Part shown: positions 28,361 through 37,248 of the stretch, one piece after another
How the letters are laid out: the number at the start of each line of letters is the position of its first letter
Position numbering within the stretch: position 1 is the stretch's first letter
Assembly: GCF_900302475.1 (NCBI RefSeq)
Contig: NZ_OMOQ01000001.1
Coordinates: forward strand, 496,001-560,000
From: Defluviimonas aquaemixtae
Lineage (GTDB): Bacteria; Pseudomonadota; Alphaproteobacteria; Rhodobacterales; Rhodobacteraceae
Length of the DNA stretch: 64,000 bases
Direction of reading: 5' to 3'
Made by a program: the position numbers and the translations under genes
Notes under the pieces: generated by a model
What the model was told of the DNA's origin: nothing
What the model saw: the letters and a program-made list of their open reading frames with translations, nothing else
Database searches by the model: none

Positions 28361-29344
28361 ATGCCGCTTATCCTCATCACGGAAATCGAGGCGCGCTCCA
28401 AAGAGGCGCTCATACGCTATGGCGCCTCGGGCTGGATCGCAGCTGAGGTCGCGCGCGCCGTCGGCCGGGCGGAGGCCACGGGCAACGTGATCTGCGGGCT
28501 CTACTACCTTGAAAGCTACTGCCAGCAGCTCGCCACGGGCCGCGTCAAAGGCGACGTTGAGCCTTTGGTGACCCGCCCAAGGCCCGGCTCAGTCCGCGTC
28601 GACGCCAGGATGGGCTTCGCCCAGCCAGCCTTCGCGCGCGCCTTGCCTCAGGCGCTGGCGGCGGCGCGCGACTGCGGCACCGCCTCGCTTGCCGTCGGCC
28701 ACGCCCATACCTGCACCTCGCTCGGTTATTTCACCGAGCAGATCGCCGAAGCGGGGATGATCGCCCTCGGCTTCACGAACGCCTCGCCCATCGTCGCGGC
28801 ACCCGGCGGCAAGCGGCGTGTGGTCGGCACCAACCCAATCGCCTTTTCGGTCCCGGACGGGCAGGGCGGAATCGCCATGCAGTTCGACTTCTCGACCTCC
28901 GCCGTGGCGCTTGGAAAGATCACGATGGCCAAGGCGGCGGGCCAGCCGATCCCGCTCGGCTGGGCCGTCGATGCCGAAGGAAACCCGACCACCGACCCCG
29001 AGGCGGCCCTTGCCGGCGCTCTCGTCTCGGCGGGCGGGCACAAGGGCTGGGGCTTCGGCCTGATGGCTGAGCTTCTGGCGGCGGGAATGACGGGGGGCGT
29101 CAATTCCATCGACGTTCGGCCCCTGAAGGCGCCCGAAGGGCCGCCGCACGATCTTGGGCAGTTCTATCTGCTGATCGACCCCGCGCTGTCTCCCGAATTT
29201 GGCGCCCGTTTCACCCGCCTGGCCGAGGTCATCGCCGCGGACGAGGGCGCGCGGCTTCCCGGCGCGCGGCTTGTGGGGCGCGACGCCGCCGATGTGCCGG
29301 AGCAGCTCTGGCAGTCCGTGCTCAAATTCGCAGGCGCTATCTGA
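28361..29344 (+). CDS. Ldh family oxidoreductase (malate/L-lactate dehydrogenase superfamily)
   Basis: The 327-residue protein belongs to the NAD(P)-dependent Ldh/malate dehydrogenase superfamily, which includes ureidoglycolate, sulfolactate and pyrroline-2-carboxylate/piperideine-2-carboxylate reductases. Visible family segments are GHAHTCTSLGYFTEQIAEAG, the nucleotide-binding VGTNPIAFSVPDG, QFDFSTSAVALGKI, and GGHKGWGFGLMAELLAAG. The exact substrate cannot be told. It follows lolD by 18 bp. Confidence 0.88.
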   Translation: MPLILITEIEARSKEALIRYGASGWIAAEVARAVGRAEATGNVICGLYYLESYCQQLATGRVKGDVEPLVTRPRPGSVRVDARMGFAQPAFARALPQALAAARDCGTASLAVGHAHTCTSLGYFTEQIAEAGMIALGFTNASPIVAAPGGKRRVVGTNPIAFSVPDGQGGIAMQFDFSTSAVALGKITMAKAAGQPIPLGWAVDAEGNPTTDPEAALAGALVSAGGHKGWGFGLMAELLAAGMTGGVNSIDVRPLKAPEGPPHDLGQFYLLIDPALSPEFGARFTRLAEVIAADEGARLPGARLVGRDAADVPEQLWQSVLKFAGAI

Positions 29345-29408
29345 TCAGGATCAAGGTGCGCCCGACGGCCCCGCGCGAGACTGTCCGCATCAAGAACGGA
29401 GAGCCCGC

Positions 29409-29807
29409 ATGCGCGCCCTTGCCCTGATGATTTGCTTCGCCGCCGGTCCTGCGCTCGGCCAGGACGCCACGGCGCTGGGGCATGACACGTTTCTCGGCTC
29501 CTGTGCCGCTTGTCACGGTGCCGAGGCGAAAGGGGGCGGCCCGATGGCCGACCTTTTGAACGTCGACATGCCCGACCTGACGCGGATCAGCACCCGCAAT
29601 GGCGGCGAGTTTCCGTGGCTGAGGATCGTTCACATCGTCGACGGGCGCACGGGGCTCAGGGCGCATGGCGGTCCGATGCCGGTCTTCGGGGCGCTCTTCA
29701 CCGGCGACAGCGCGGTGAACGACGCGCGCGACGGCACGCCGGTGATCACCTCCGCCCGGGTGCTCGCTGTCGTGGATTATCTCGCCGCGATCCAAGAGGC
29801 GCCTTGA
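29409..29807 (+). CDS. periplasmic monoheme cytochrome c
   Basis: From the ATG at 29409 the protein is 132 residues with a signal peptide cut near ALG-QDA. Heme c attaches at CAACH (residues 32-36). The segment DLTRISTRNGGEFPWLRIVHIVDG is closely paralleled in the next gene, so the pair arose by duplication. A longer frame starting inside the dehydrogenase gene is a shadow. The partner enzyme is not evident. Confidence 0.85.
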   Translation: MRALALMICFAAGPALGQDATALGHDTFLGSCAACHGAEAKGGGPMADLLNVDMPDLTRISTRNGGEFPWLRIVHIVDGRTGLRAHGGPMPVFGALFTGDSAVNDARDGTPVITSARVLAVVDYLAAIQEAP

Positions 29808-29862
29808 GGCCCATGCGGGTGAAGGGCGGGGCAAAGTGATGCGAAACGGGCAGGAGGCGAAG

Positions 29863-30264
29863 ATGATCCGGACCATGACCACGATCGCGGCGGCGCTGGC
29901 GGCGCTGGCGGCCTGCGCTCCGGAGCGGCAGGTATCCGGCCGGGCGCTTTATGCCGAATACTGCACCTCCTGCCACGGGCCGGGAGGCCGCGGCGACGGT
30001 CCGGCGGCGGAGGGGCTCGGCAAGCGGCCCGCCGACCTTACCGGAATCGCAGCCCGGAACGGCGGCACGTTCCCGATGGTCGCGGTAATGTCCACCATCG
30101 ATGGCTACACGCGCCGGGGCGACCGGTCCTCGGTCATGCCCGAACTCGGCATTGCCCTTCAGGAAGGCCCGCTCGTCCTCATCGAGACCGAGCCGGGCAA
30201 CACGACGCCCACGCCGGCCAATCTCGTAGCGCTGGCCGAGTACCTGACACGCCTTCAGCGATAG
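29863..30264 (+). CDS. lipoprotein monoheme cytochrome c
   Basis: The ATG at 29863 has AGGAGG 6-11 bp upstream and gives 133 residues. A lipoprotein signal ends at ALAAC (Cys18), so the protein is probably lipid-anchored. Heme c binds at CTSCH (34-38). The region DLTGIAARNGGTFPMVAVMSTIDG parallels the cytochrome gene just upstream. The pair probably works together in periplasmic electron transfer, one soluble and one anchored. Confidence 0.82.
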   Translation: MIRTMTTIAAALAALAACAPERQVSGRALYAEYCTSCHGPGGRGDGPAAEGLGKRPADLTGIAARNGGTFPMVAVMSTIDGYTRRGDRSSVMPELGIALQEGPLVLIETEPGNTTPTPANLVALAEYLTRLQR

Positions 30265-30267
30265 CGC

Positions 30268-31035
30268 CTATCTCAGCTCGACGATGGACTTGCCAAGCCG
30301 GAACGGCGCGGCGAACGCGACGAGGCAGAGGGCGAGCACCTGCAGGGTCAGGATCTCGGAACTCTCCTGCAGGAACTCCCATTCGTCCCGCAGATGCATG
30401 ACCTCGTCGATGAGCTCCTCGTAGGACCGCGCAATCACCTGATACTCGGCGGCGACTCCGGCGACGCTCGGCGCCTGGCGCAGCAGCGCCACGGCGGCGC
30501 GGGTCGCCTCATCTTCGGCGGCGAAGGCAAGGAATTCGGCCTCGTCGAAGGTCGCCATTTCCTTCTCCATCATGTCTGCGCCGGAGTCGGGCGCGCCGAA
30601 GAAAAGGTGCAGGCCCTGCAGCGGGGCGGCGCGCTCGGTCACCGCGATGAAGAGGGGAAGCTCGCTGTTGCCGGCGGTCGAGGCGGAGAGGAACTCCACC
30701 TTGTCGCAGAGGTCGCGGATCGGGGCGCGGAAGGCGGCGGCGGGGTGGTCGACTTCGCAATGAGCGAGCCGGAAACGGGCAGCGTCGCGGTCGAATTCGC
30801 GCGTCGCGGCGTAAGCGATGTCGATCTGGCGCTCGAGCTGCGAGGAGTCGGCGGTGTAGACCCCCGCAACCACCGCCGTCAGCGCGCCGAGCCCGCCGAG
30901 GACGACCCAGAGCACGTCGGCGTATTTCCAGGCTCTCTGCGAGGCGTGGCTGCGGAAGAGGAAGGCGGTGAAGATGCTGCCGATGAGGAAGCAGATGAGG
31001 ATGAGCGGCAACTGGTTGTCGTTGATGAATTGCAT
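30268..31035 (-). CDS. hypothetical membrane protein (255 aa)
   Basis: I do not recognise the family. Two transmembrane helices lie at the N-terminus (PLILICFLIGSIFTAFLF and YADVLWVVLGGLGALTAVVAGVY) and one at the C-terminus (ILTLQVLALCLVAFAAPF), with about 150 acidic, helical residues between. Two Cys (near residues 93 and 110) flank a region rich in Ala and Arg. It converges with the cytochrome gene 3 bp away. Confidence 0.75.
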   Translation of the reverse strand: MQFINDNQLPLILICFLIGSIFTAFLFRSHASQRAWKYADVLWVVLGGLGALTAVVAGVYTADSSQLERQIDIAYAATREFDRDAARFRLAHCEVDHPAAAFRAPIRDLCDKVEFLSASTAGNSELPLFIAVTERAAPLQGLHLFFGAPDSGADMMEKEMATFDEAEFLAFAAEDEATRAAVALLRQAPSVAGVAAEYQVIARSYEELIDEVMHLRDEWEFLQESSEILTLQVLALCLVAFAAPFRLGKSIVELR

Positions 31036-31086
31036 GGGCCGCAGACTCTCGCGTTCAGGCCTTGGGCGATTTGCCCCTCCGCCATC

Positions 31087-31121
31087 CGTACAGCATCCGT
31101 ATGGCGAGCGTACAGCATCCG
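31087..31121. repeat. 13-bp direct repeat with 22-bp period
   Basis: CGTACAGCATCCG occurs at 31087-31099 and again at 31109-31121 in the divergent gap between the membrane-protein gene and the small gene at 31219. The 22-bp spacing is about two helical turns, as expected for paired regulator sites, but no regulator can be named. Confidence 0.45.
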
Positions 31122-31218
31122 GGCTGACGGGAGTACTTCCTCGCCGACCCGCCGCCGCGGTATCGCGGCCGGGGGGTTTCGTGTAGCGTGGCCGCTTACT
31201 TCAATGGAGGGACTGGGA

Positions 31219-31512
31219 ATGCACATTACAATCACGACCTTTGACTATCCCGACGGCAAGCGCGGCGAGATCGAGGCGTTCTGCAAGTCGATCGCCGACA
31301 GGGTGAAGGCGCTCGGGCCGAAGACCTCGGTTCTGGTCGACCTCGGCGAGGGAACGGCGGCCAATGTCGCGATCTATGCCGACGCAGCGGCGGCGGAGCG
31401 TGGCGGCGAAGGCGCGATGGCGCTATACGAGGCGGCGGGCAAGGCAGGGCTCATCACGCCCGGCACGGTCAACCGCCGGCATGGGGACGTGCTTTTCGAC
31501 TATCTGAAGTGA
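31219..31512 (+). CDS. small conserved protein of unknown function (97 aa)
   Basis: From the ATG at 31219 (GGAGGGACTGGGA upstream) the product is 97 residues: MHITITTFDYPDGKRGEIEA at the start and a C-terminal RRHGDVLFDYLK. The alternating strands and helices suggest a ferredoxin-like alpha/beta fold similar to small dimeric monooxygenase-like proteins, but I cannot assign it. A longer frame from 30394 is a shadow of the gene on the other strand. Confidence 0.6.
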   Translation: MHITITTFDYPDGKRGEIEAFCKSIADRVKALGPKTSVLVDLGEGTAANVAIYADAAAAERGGEGAMALYEAAGKAGLITPGTVNRRHGDVLFDYLK

Positions 31513-31558
31513 GGCCGGCGGGGCGGCGTCCGGACCGGCGCGCCGCCCGCGCCTTCCG

Positions 31559-31687
31559 TCACTTGGGCTTCTTGCCCGCGATCGCGGCGTCGGTCTTGCC
31601 GGGATTCGTGGCGGCGGCCGGGGTCTTGGCCTTCTCCTTCTTCGGCTTCTTGGCCTCGCGGTTGCCGCGGCTCTTTTCCTTGGACAT
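31559..31687 (-). CDS. tiny Lys-rich conserved protein (42 aa)
   Basis: From the ATG at 31687, preceded by AGGGA, 42 residues are encoded starting MSKEKSRGNREAKKPKKEKA. It is very basic, with repeated Lys-Lys-Pro and a TPAAATNPGKTDAAIAGKKPK tail split about the middle. Similar tiny Lys-rich proteins are conserved in Rhodobacterales; function is unknown, and nucleic-acid binding is only a guess. Confidence 0.6.
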   Translation of the reverse strand: MSKEKSRGNREAKKPKKEKAKTPAAATNPGKTDAAIAGKKPK

Positions 31688-32006
31688 GGAGATTCCCTTT
31701 GGCGTGAGTTCCGCCCGGCTTATGCCGGACGGTCCGTTGCTCCAGGGGGGTGTCAAGGGAGCCTGACCGTCGAGGGTCAGGGCGATGATCCCGATGGGCA
31801 GCAGGTGGCGCGGGCGGCCCGGTATCGCTGCCGGAGCGCCGCTCCTGCGAGGGGAAATCTAGCGCAGCCGCGGGAGGCTGCAAGGGGCATGTGAGGGCCT
31901 GGGGAGATATAAGCGGAAATTGCCCCGGCCGAAGCCTTCGGCCGCGTCTTGCGGCAGCGGCCGGAGAGGTTCATCCTCGGACCCTGGCTCAGCGAGGGAG
32001 GACGCG

Positions 32007-32339
32007 ATGGGACTCTACCAGGCAATGGATAAGGCGCTTCAGGACCGCGACGCGGAGGCCTATATCGGCCTTCTGCACGACGATTACCGGTTCGTCCGCC
32101 ACCAGAGCGGCGAGACGATGGACAGGGCCGCGATGGCGGAGTTGATCCGGCGCATGATGGCGGACGACGCGGTCGAGGTCCGCGACCAGCGGCTGATCTA
32201 CGAGAACGCAGAGATCCTGGTCGAGCATTCGGTGATGGACTTCCCCGACGGCACCCGCGAGGCGGTGATGGGCGTGCACACGCTGAAGGACCGCAAGATC
32301 CTCAGGACCGAGACCGGCGCGACGCTGTTGAAGACGTAG
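32007..32339 (+). CDS. NTF2-like domain protein (110 aa)
   Basis: From the ATG at 32007 (GAGGGAGGA upstream) the product is 110 residues with the NTF2-like pattern: an N-terminal helix, DAEAYIGLLHDDYRFVRHQSG, then helical DRAAMAELIRRMMADD and strands ending DRKILRTETGATLLKT. It is probably a small-ligand binding or isomerase-like protein with unknown ligand. It is a second NTF2-like gene in the window, unrelated in position to the one at 5882. Confidence 0.7.
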   Translation: MGLYQAMDKALQDRDAEAYIGLLHDDYRFVRHQSGETMDRAAMAELIRRMMADDAVEVRDQRLIYENAEILVEHSVMDFPDGTREAVMGVHTLKDRKILRTETGATLLKT

Positions 32340-32755
32340 CGTCGGCACGGGCGGGCGTTGCCGGGCGGCGGGGTGAACCCCGCCCTGTGAAAGTGTGCGT
32401 TCGGAATTCCCAGCCCCCGGATCGCTCGCGATCCGCTCCGCGGCCGGGCGCAAGGCGCAACTGGTGTGCCCGAGAGGACCGGAAGGGAAAGGTCCGCTGG
32501 ACCTTTCCCCGGTCCGATTGGCCGGAGCCGCAAGCCGCAGGCCAAGGGGGGATCGGCCGGGACCGGCGGTGGTAAATCGGGACGCGCCTGCCTGGCGGGC
32601 GCGGGAACGCGCCTGCCGGGGGCAGGCAGGCGCGGCCCGATTTGTCGCGGGACAAATCGGGCGGGGCAAAGGTTAGGCGTTGGGATTGGAGCAAAGACGC
32701 CGGGTTAAAACCCCACCCTACAGCTCGCTGGCGCGCACCCTACGGCTTGCTAACA
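32340..32755. repeat. palindrome-rich intergenic patch
   Basis: This 416-bp gap has no convincing gene. It holds several perfect inverted repeats: GGCGGGG-TGAA-CCCCGCC at 32367-32384, an 11-bp stem with a 3-base loop at 32485-32509 (GGGAAAGGTCC arm), and a 12-bp stem with a 4-base loop at 32635-32662 (GCCCGATTTGTC arm). The strings ACGCGCCTGCC and GCGCACCCTACGG also repeat here or elsewhere in the window. The first hairpin could end transcription of the NTF2-like gene. Confidence 0.65.
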
Positions 32756-33424
32756 TCAAGCTTGCGCTTGTCCGCTTTCTCGGATTTGGCGCCTTTTCTT
32801 AGCACTATCTATTTTGGCGGGCAGAGAAAACATGTATGTCAAAAAAAGACTCGCAAATTCACGCGCAGCGATGATGTCATCTTTTTCTGGATCCCAATCG
32901 TCTTCGTGGGTGGCTTCGTTGCCAAACAATCGAACTTCATCAAGAAGTTGAATCAGTGAGCTTGGTATCAAACCTGCTTTTTCGATATCGCGGATGCGCT
33001 TATTTAGCATTCCCGTCGCATCCGGATTGACGTGCTTCAGGGCACGCTCCATTGCTTTTCGGTATGCAGATCCTGCAGCGCCGTAGATACCTCGATGAAA
33101 GCACTGTTCTGCTTCTTCGAGGGTTCTATGAACATTCGTTGGAATAGATTCCGGGATTTCCGGCCCGCGCGGTTCCGGGGAAATATCTATTAAAACAAAG
33201 TTATCGGTTAGTGGCTTGTTCTCGGAAAGCGTTATTGGACTTCTGCGCGGATCGGCACCACTTCTGTCCATTAATCGAAACAATGCAACTTCCCTGCACA
33301 CTCCACACGACCCGATGGCCATCCAAATCTTCCCATTTGTTTGACTCTGAAAGTCCCGCTTTAGAGAAAACGCGACACCCTCGGTGCCGCAGTATGGGCA
33401 AGTGATGGATATATTTGCACTCAC
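32756..33424 (-). CDS. DUF4145 domain protein
   Basis: The 222-residue protein has an N-terminal zinc-ribbon-like part (CPYC, Cys9/Cys12; SCGVC, Cys40/Cys43) and a DUF4145 C-terminal half with AEQCFHRGIYGAAGSAYRKAMERALK and LLDEVRLFGNEATHEDD. DUF4145 is found alone or with restriction and defence proteins; its activity is unknown. Base composition is clearly more AT-rich than parE next door, which suggests recent acquisition. It sits between the palindrome patch and parE. Confidence 0.85.
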   Translation of the reverse strand: MSANISITCPYCGTEGVAFSLKRDFQSQTNGKIWMAIGSCGVCREVALFRLMDRSGADPRRSPITLSENKPLTDNFVLIDISPEPRGPEIPESIPTNVHRTLEEAEQCFHRGIYGAAGSAYRKAMERALKHVNPDATGMLNKRIRDIEKAGLIPSSLIQLLDEVRLFGNEATHEDDWDPEKDDIIAAREFASLFLTYMFSLPAKIDSAKKRRQIRESGQAQA

Positions 33425-33439
33425 AGCCTGTTGCTCGCT

Positions 33440-35410
33440 TTAAACATCCAACTCCTCCACGAACCGCGCGTTCTCGCTGATATACTGGAACCGAAGCTCC
33501 GGCTTCTTGCCCATCAGTCGCTCGACGAGGTCGCCGGTCTCGCCCGGCACCTCGTCGTGGATCGAGACGCGGATCAGTTTCCGGGTCGCGGGGTTCATGG
33601 TCGTGTCCTTCAGGTCCTTGGCGTCCATCTCGCCAAGCCCCTTGAAGCGCTGGACGTCGATCTTGCCGCCACTCTTTCCTTTGGGGCCGCCGAGGCCCTT
33701 CTCCATCATCCGTTCCTTCTCGGCGTCATCCGCCACATAGATGCGTTTGGCACCTTGGGTCAGGCGGTAGAGGGGCGGGCAGGCGAGGTAGAGATGGCCC
33801 TTGTCGATCAGGGGTCGCATCTGGGTGAAGAAGAAAGTCATCAACAAGGACGCGATATGCGCCCCGTCCACGTCGGCGTCGGTCATGATGATGACCTTGT
33901 CGTAGCGCAGGTCGTCGATGTTGAACCGCGTGCCGAGGCCGCAGCCGAGAGCCTGGGTCAGGTCGCTGATCTCCTGGTTCGAGCCGAGCTTCGAGGAGGC
34001 GGCGCCAAGGACGTTCAGGATCTTGCCCCTCAGCGGCAGGAGGGCCTGGGTCCTGCGGTCGCGGGCCATCTTGGCGGAGCCGCCCGCGCTGTCGCCCTCG
34101 ACGATGAACAGCTCCGTTCCCTCGCGGCTGGTGGCCGAGCAGTCGACGAGCTTGCCGGGCAGGCGCAGCTTCTTGGTGGCGGATTTGCGCGCCGTCTCCT
34201 TCTCCTGCCGCCGCCGCAGGCGCTCCTCGGCGCGGAGAACGAGGAAGTCGAGTATGGCACCGGCGGATTTGGTGTCGGCGGCGAGCCAGTTGTCGAAATG
34301 GTCGCGCACCGCGCCCTCGGTCATCTTCGCCGCCGCCTCGGTCGAGAGCCGGTCCTTCGTTTGCCCGACGAAGGCGGGGTCGCGGATGAAGCAGGAGACG
34401 AGCGCGCAGGCCCCGCCCATGAGGTCGTCGCGGGTGATCTGCGCGGCCTTCTTGTTGTTGACGAGTTCGCCATACGCGCGGATGCCCTTCAGGATCGCGG
34501 CCCAGAACCCGGCCTCATGCGTGCCGCCCTCGGGGGTGGGCACGGTGTTGCAGTAGGATTGGAGGAAGCCGTCGCGCGAGGGGGTCCAGTTGATCGCCCA
34601 TTCGACGGAGCCCGGTTCGCGGAACTTCTCCTGAAAGCTGACCTTGCCGGCGAAGGGGCGGTCGGCATATGTCGTGGAGCCGTTCATCTGTTCATTGAGG
34701 TAGTCTGCCAGCCCGCCGGGGAAGTGGAACGTGGCCTCGGTCGGCGTCTCGCCGTCGTCGATGGCGGTTTTCCAGCGGATCTCGACGCCCGAGAAGAGAT
34801 AGGCCTTGGAGCGGACCATCTTCATCAGCCGCGCCGGCTTGAAGCGGTGGTGGCCGAAGATCTCCTCGTCGGCGTGGAAGGTGACGGTGGTGCCGCGCCG
34901 GTTCGGGGCGGGGCCGATCTTTTTCACCGGGCCGAGGGGGATGCCGCGCGAGAAGCGCTGCTCGTAAAGCTCCTTGCCCCGCGCGACTTCGACGACCATG
35001 GAATCGGAGAGCGCGTTGACGACGGAGGCGCCGACGCCGTGGAGGCCGCCCGAGGTCTCATATGCCTTGCCGGAGAACTTGCCGCCGGCATGGAGGGTGC
35101 AGAGGATGACCTCCAATGCCGATTTGTCGGGAAACTTGGGGTGCGGGTCGATCGGGATGCCGCGGCCATTGTCGCGGATCGTCACCGCGTAGTCGTCGTG
35201 CAGTTCGACCTCGATCCGGTTCGCGTGGCCCGCGACGGCCTCGTCCATCGAGTTGTCGAGGACCTCGGCGACGAGGTGATGCAGCGCCCGTTCGTCGGTG
35301 CCGCCGATATACATGCCGGGGCGCTTGCGCACCGGTTCCAGCCCTTCGAGCACTTCGATGGAATGGGCGTCGTAGGCATCCGCCCGGGCGGTGAGGAGAT
35401 CGTCGGCCAT
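33440..35410 (-). CDS. parE: DNA topoisomerase IV subunit B
   Basis: ParE is the ATPase subunit of topoisomerase IV, which decatenates daughter chromosomes. From the ATG at 35410 it is 656 residues. GHKL ATPase motifs include [14 protein letters not shown] and the [17 protein letters not shown] region. The TOPRIM motifs are [18 protein letters not shown] and [11 protein letters not shown]. Length and C-terminal [19 protein letters not shown] are typical of ParE/GyrB. An extension to 35539 was rejected as it overlaps the divergent promoter region. Confidence 0.95.
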   Translation of the reverse strand: MADDLLTARADAYDAHSIEVLEGLEPVRKRPGMYIGGTDERALHHLVAEVLDNSMDEAVAGHANRIEVELHDDYAVTIRDNGRGIPIDPHPKFPDKSALEVILCTLHAGGKFSGKAYETSGGLHGVGASVVNALSDSMVVEVARGKELYEQRFSRGIPLGPVKKIGPAPNRRGTTVTFHADEEIFGHHRFKPARLMKMVRSKAYLFSGVEIRWKTAIDDGETPTEATFHFPGGLADYLNEQMNGSTTYADRPFAGKVSFQEKFREPGSVEWAINWTPSRDGFLQSYCNTVPTPEGGTHEAGFWAAILKGIRAYGELVNNKKAAQITRDDLMGGACALVSCFIRDPAFVGQTKDRLSTEAAAKMTEGAVRDHFDNWLAADTKSAGAILDFLVLRAEERLRRRQEKETARKSATKKLRLPGKLVDCSATSREGTELFIVEGDSAGGSAKMARDRRTQALLPLRGKILNVLGAASSKLGSNQEISDLTQALGCGLGTRFNIDDLRYDKVIIMTDADVDGAHIASLLMTFFFTQMRPLIDKGHLYLACPPLYRLTQGAKRIYVADDAEKERMMEKGLGGPKGKSGGKIDVQRFKGLGEMDAKDLKDTTMNPATRKLIRVSIHDEVPGETGDLVERLMGKKPELRFQYISENARFVEELDV

Positions 35411-35550
35411 GGCACTGCTCTTTTCGGTCTTGATTGAGGCCGGATTAGACCATGCGGGCGCGGGCGGGGCAAGCGGGCTTGGCCTTGCCATCGGGCCGCC
35501 GCGCGCGAAATATGGGGTGGCGCGGGCATGATGCATCAAGGAGTGGCGGG

Positions 35551-36162
35551 ATGTGGAACGAACGCTATCAGGGCGAGGAATACCTGTTCGGAACGGAACC
35601 GGCCAATTTCCTTTTGCGCGCGGCGCCCTGGCTGAAGGCCGGCGAGAGCGTCCTGTGCATCGCCGACGGTGAAGGGCGGAACTCGGTCTGGCTGGCGGGG
35701 CAGGGGCTGAGGGTCACCGCCTTCGACCCGGCGCCGAACGCGGTCGCGAAGGCGCGGCGGCTAGCCGGGGCGCGGGGCGTGGCGGTCGATTTCCACATCG
35801 ACGATCTGGAGGGCTGGGACTGGTCGGCCGCCCATGACGTGGTCGCGGGCATCTTCATCCAGTTCGTGGGGCCCGAGGAGCGGGCGGTGCTCTTCCGGCG
35901 GATCGACGGGGCGCTGAGGCCCGGCGGGCTCCTCCTCCTGCACGGCTACGCGCCGAGGCAGGTAGAGTACGGGACGGGCGGGCCGCCTTACAGGGAGAAC
36001 ATGTATACGCTCGATCTGCTGCATCAGGCTTTCGCGGGTTACGAGATGCTGCGGGCGGAGGATTTCGACGCCGAGGTCAGCGAGGGCACGGGCCATTCGG
36101 GGCGTTCGGCGCTGATCGACTTCATTGCGCGGAAGCCGGAGTCGCCGGCCCGCGCAGGCTAG
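35551..36162 (+). CDS. class I SAM-dependent methyltransferase
   Basis: From the ATG at 35551 (AAGGAG upstream) the product is 203 residues. The SAM-binding motif I is VLCIADGEGRNSVWLA, followed by the acidic VTAFDPAPNAVAKARRLA loop and LRPGGLLLLHGYAPRQ. The N-terminus MWNERYQGEEYLFGTEPANFL resembles the tellurite-resistance/TehB-like group, but the substrate is unknown. It is divergent from parE. Confidence 0.85.
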   Translation: MWNERYQGEEYLFGTEPANFLLRAAPWLKAGESVLCIADGEGRNSVWLAGQGLRVTAFDPAPNAVAKARRLAGARGVAVDFHIDDLEGWDWSAAHDVVAGIFIQFVGPEERAVLFRRIDGALRPGGLLLLHGYAPRQVEYGTGGPPYRENMYTLDLLHQAFAGYEMLRAEDFDAEVSEGTGHSGRSALIDFIARKPESPARAG

Positions 36163-36227
36163 GCGGCTCCGGGTCGACTTGCTAGGCTGGCGCGCCGGTA
36201 TCTATCTGCGCATCGGGGCGGTTCGTC

Positions 36228-37007
36228 ATGAAAACAGAGGCGGTCATCGAACACATCACCGGCTGGCTCCGGGACTACAGCGAGAAGGCGGGCACGAACG
36301 GCTTCGTCGTCGGCGTTTCCGGCGGCATCGATTCCGCCGTCTCCTCCACGCTGGCCGCGCGGACCCGCCTGCCGCTTCTCGTGGCAGAAATGCCGATCCA
36401 CCAGGGCCGCGATCAGGTCAGCCGGGCGCGCGACCATATTTCCTTCCTGAAAGAGACCTACGCGAATGCAGAGAGCCGCGAGGTCGAACTGACCGGCGTC
36501 TTCGACCGGCTCATCGGGGCCTTGCCGGACGGTCCGGACGCGGGCGCGCGCGAGATGGCGCTGGTGAACACTCGCGCGCGGCTGCGCATGACGGTGCTCT
36601 ACTACCTCGCGGGGCTACATGGCCGGCTCGTTCTGGGGACCGGCAACAAGGTCGAGGATTTCGGCATCGGCTTTTTCACCAAGTACGGCGACGGCGGCGT
36701 CGATCTCAGCCCGATCGCGGACCTCTCGAAGACCGAAGTCTACGAGGTCGGCCGCGCGCTCGGCGTTAACCCTGCGATCCTGTCGGCGGCGCCCACCGAC
36801 GGGCTGTGGGGCGACGACCGCACCGACGAGGATCAGATCGGCGCCAGCTACCCAGAGCTTGAATGGGCGATGGGCTTCGACGGCGACCGGTCTGCGCTCG
36901 GCGCAAGGCAGGCCGAGGTCCTCGCGCTCTACGAGCGCTTGAATGCCGCGAACCGCCACAAGATGGAGCCGATCCCGGTCTGCCCTATTCCGGATGCTTT
37001 GCGGTAG
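36228..37007 (+). CDS. nadE: NAD synthetase
   Basis: NadE converts deamido-NAD to NAD with ATP and ammonia. The 259-residue protein carries the PP-loop SGGIDS (31-36), the segment LVLGTGNKVEDFGIGFFTKYGDGG, and the C-terminal DGLWGDDRTDEDQIG loop. It lacks the glutaminase domain, so it uses ammonia or a separate amide donor. It may be single or follow the methyltransferase. Confidence 0.93.
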   Translation: MKTEAVIEHITGWLRDYSEKAGTNGFVVGVSGGIDSAVSSTLAARTRLPLLVAEMPIHQGRDQVSRARDHISFLKETYANAESREVELTGVFDRLIGALPDGPDAGAREMALVNTRARLRMTVLYYLAGLHGRLVLGTGNKVEDFGIGFFTKYGDGGVDLSPIADLSKTEVYEVGRALGVNPAILSAAPTDGLWGDDRTDEDQIGASYPELEWAMGFDGDRSALGARQAEVLALYERLNAANRHKMEPIPVCPIPDALR

Positions 37008-37248
37008 GCGGGCGTCACGGCGACCCTTCCGACAGCCGTGCTGGTCCGGATCGAGTCCGTAGCGGTCAACTGGCAGGGACTCAGCCGCACACCTCACACG
37101 GCGGCCACGCAGGGCCGAGCCTGAATCGTCCCGCAAGGTGGTCCGCGGCGTTTCCCGCGCACACCTGTCGATCGGGCAGGCTCCTGATATTCGTTCGACC
37201 CAAAACGTCGTAAGCTGGTTCGCGCAGCATCAGGCGGAGGCCAGCGCG

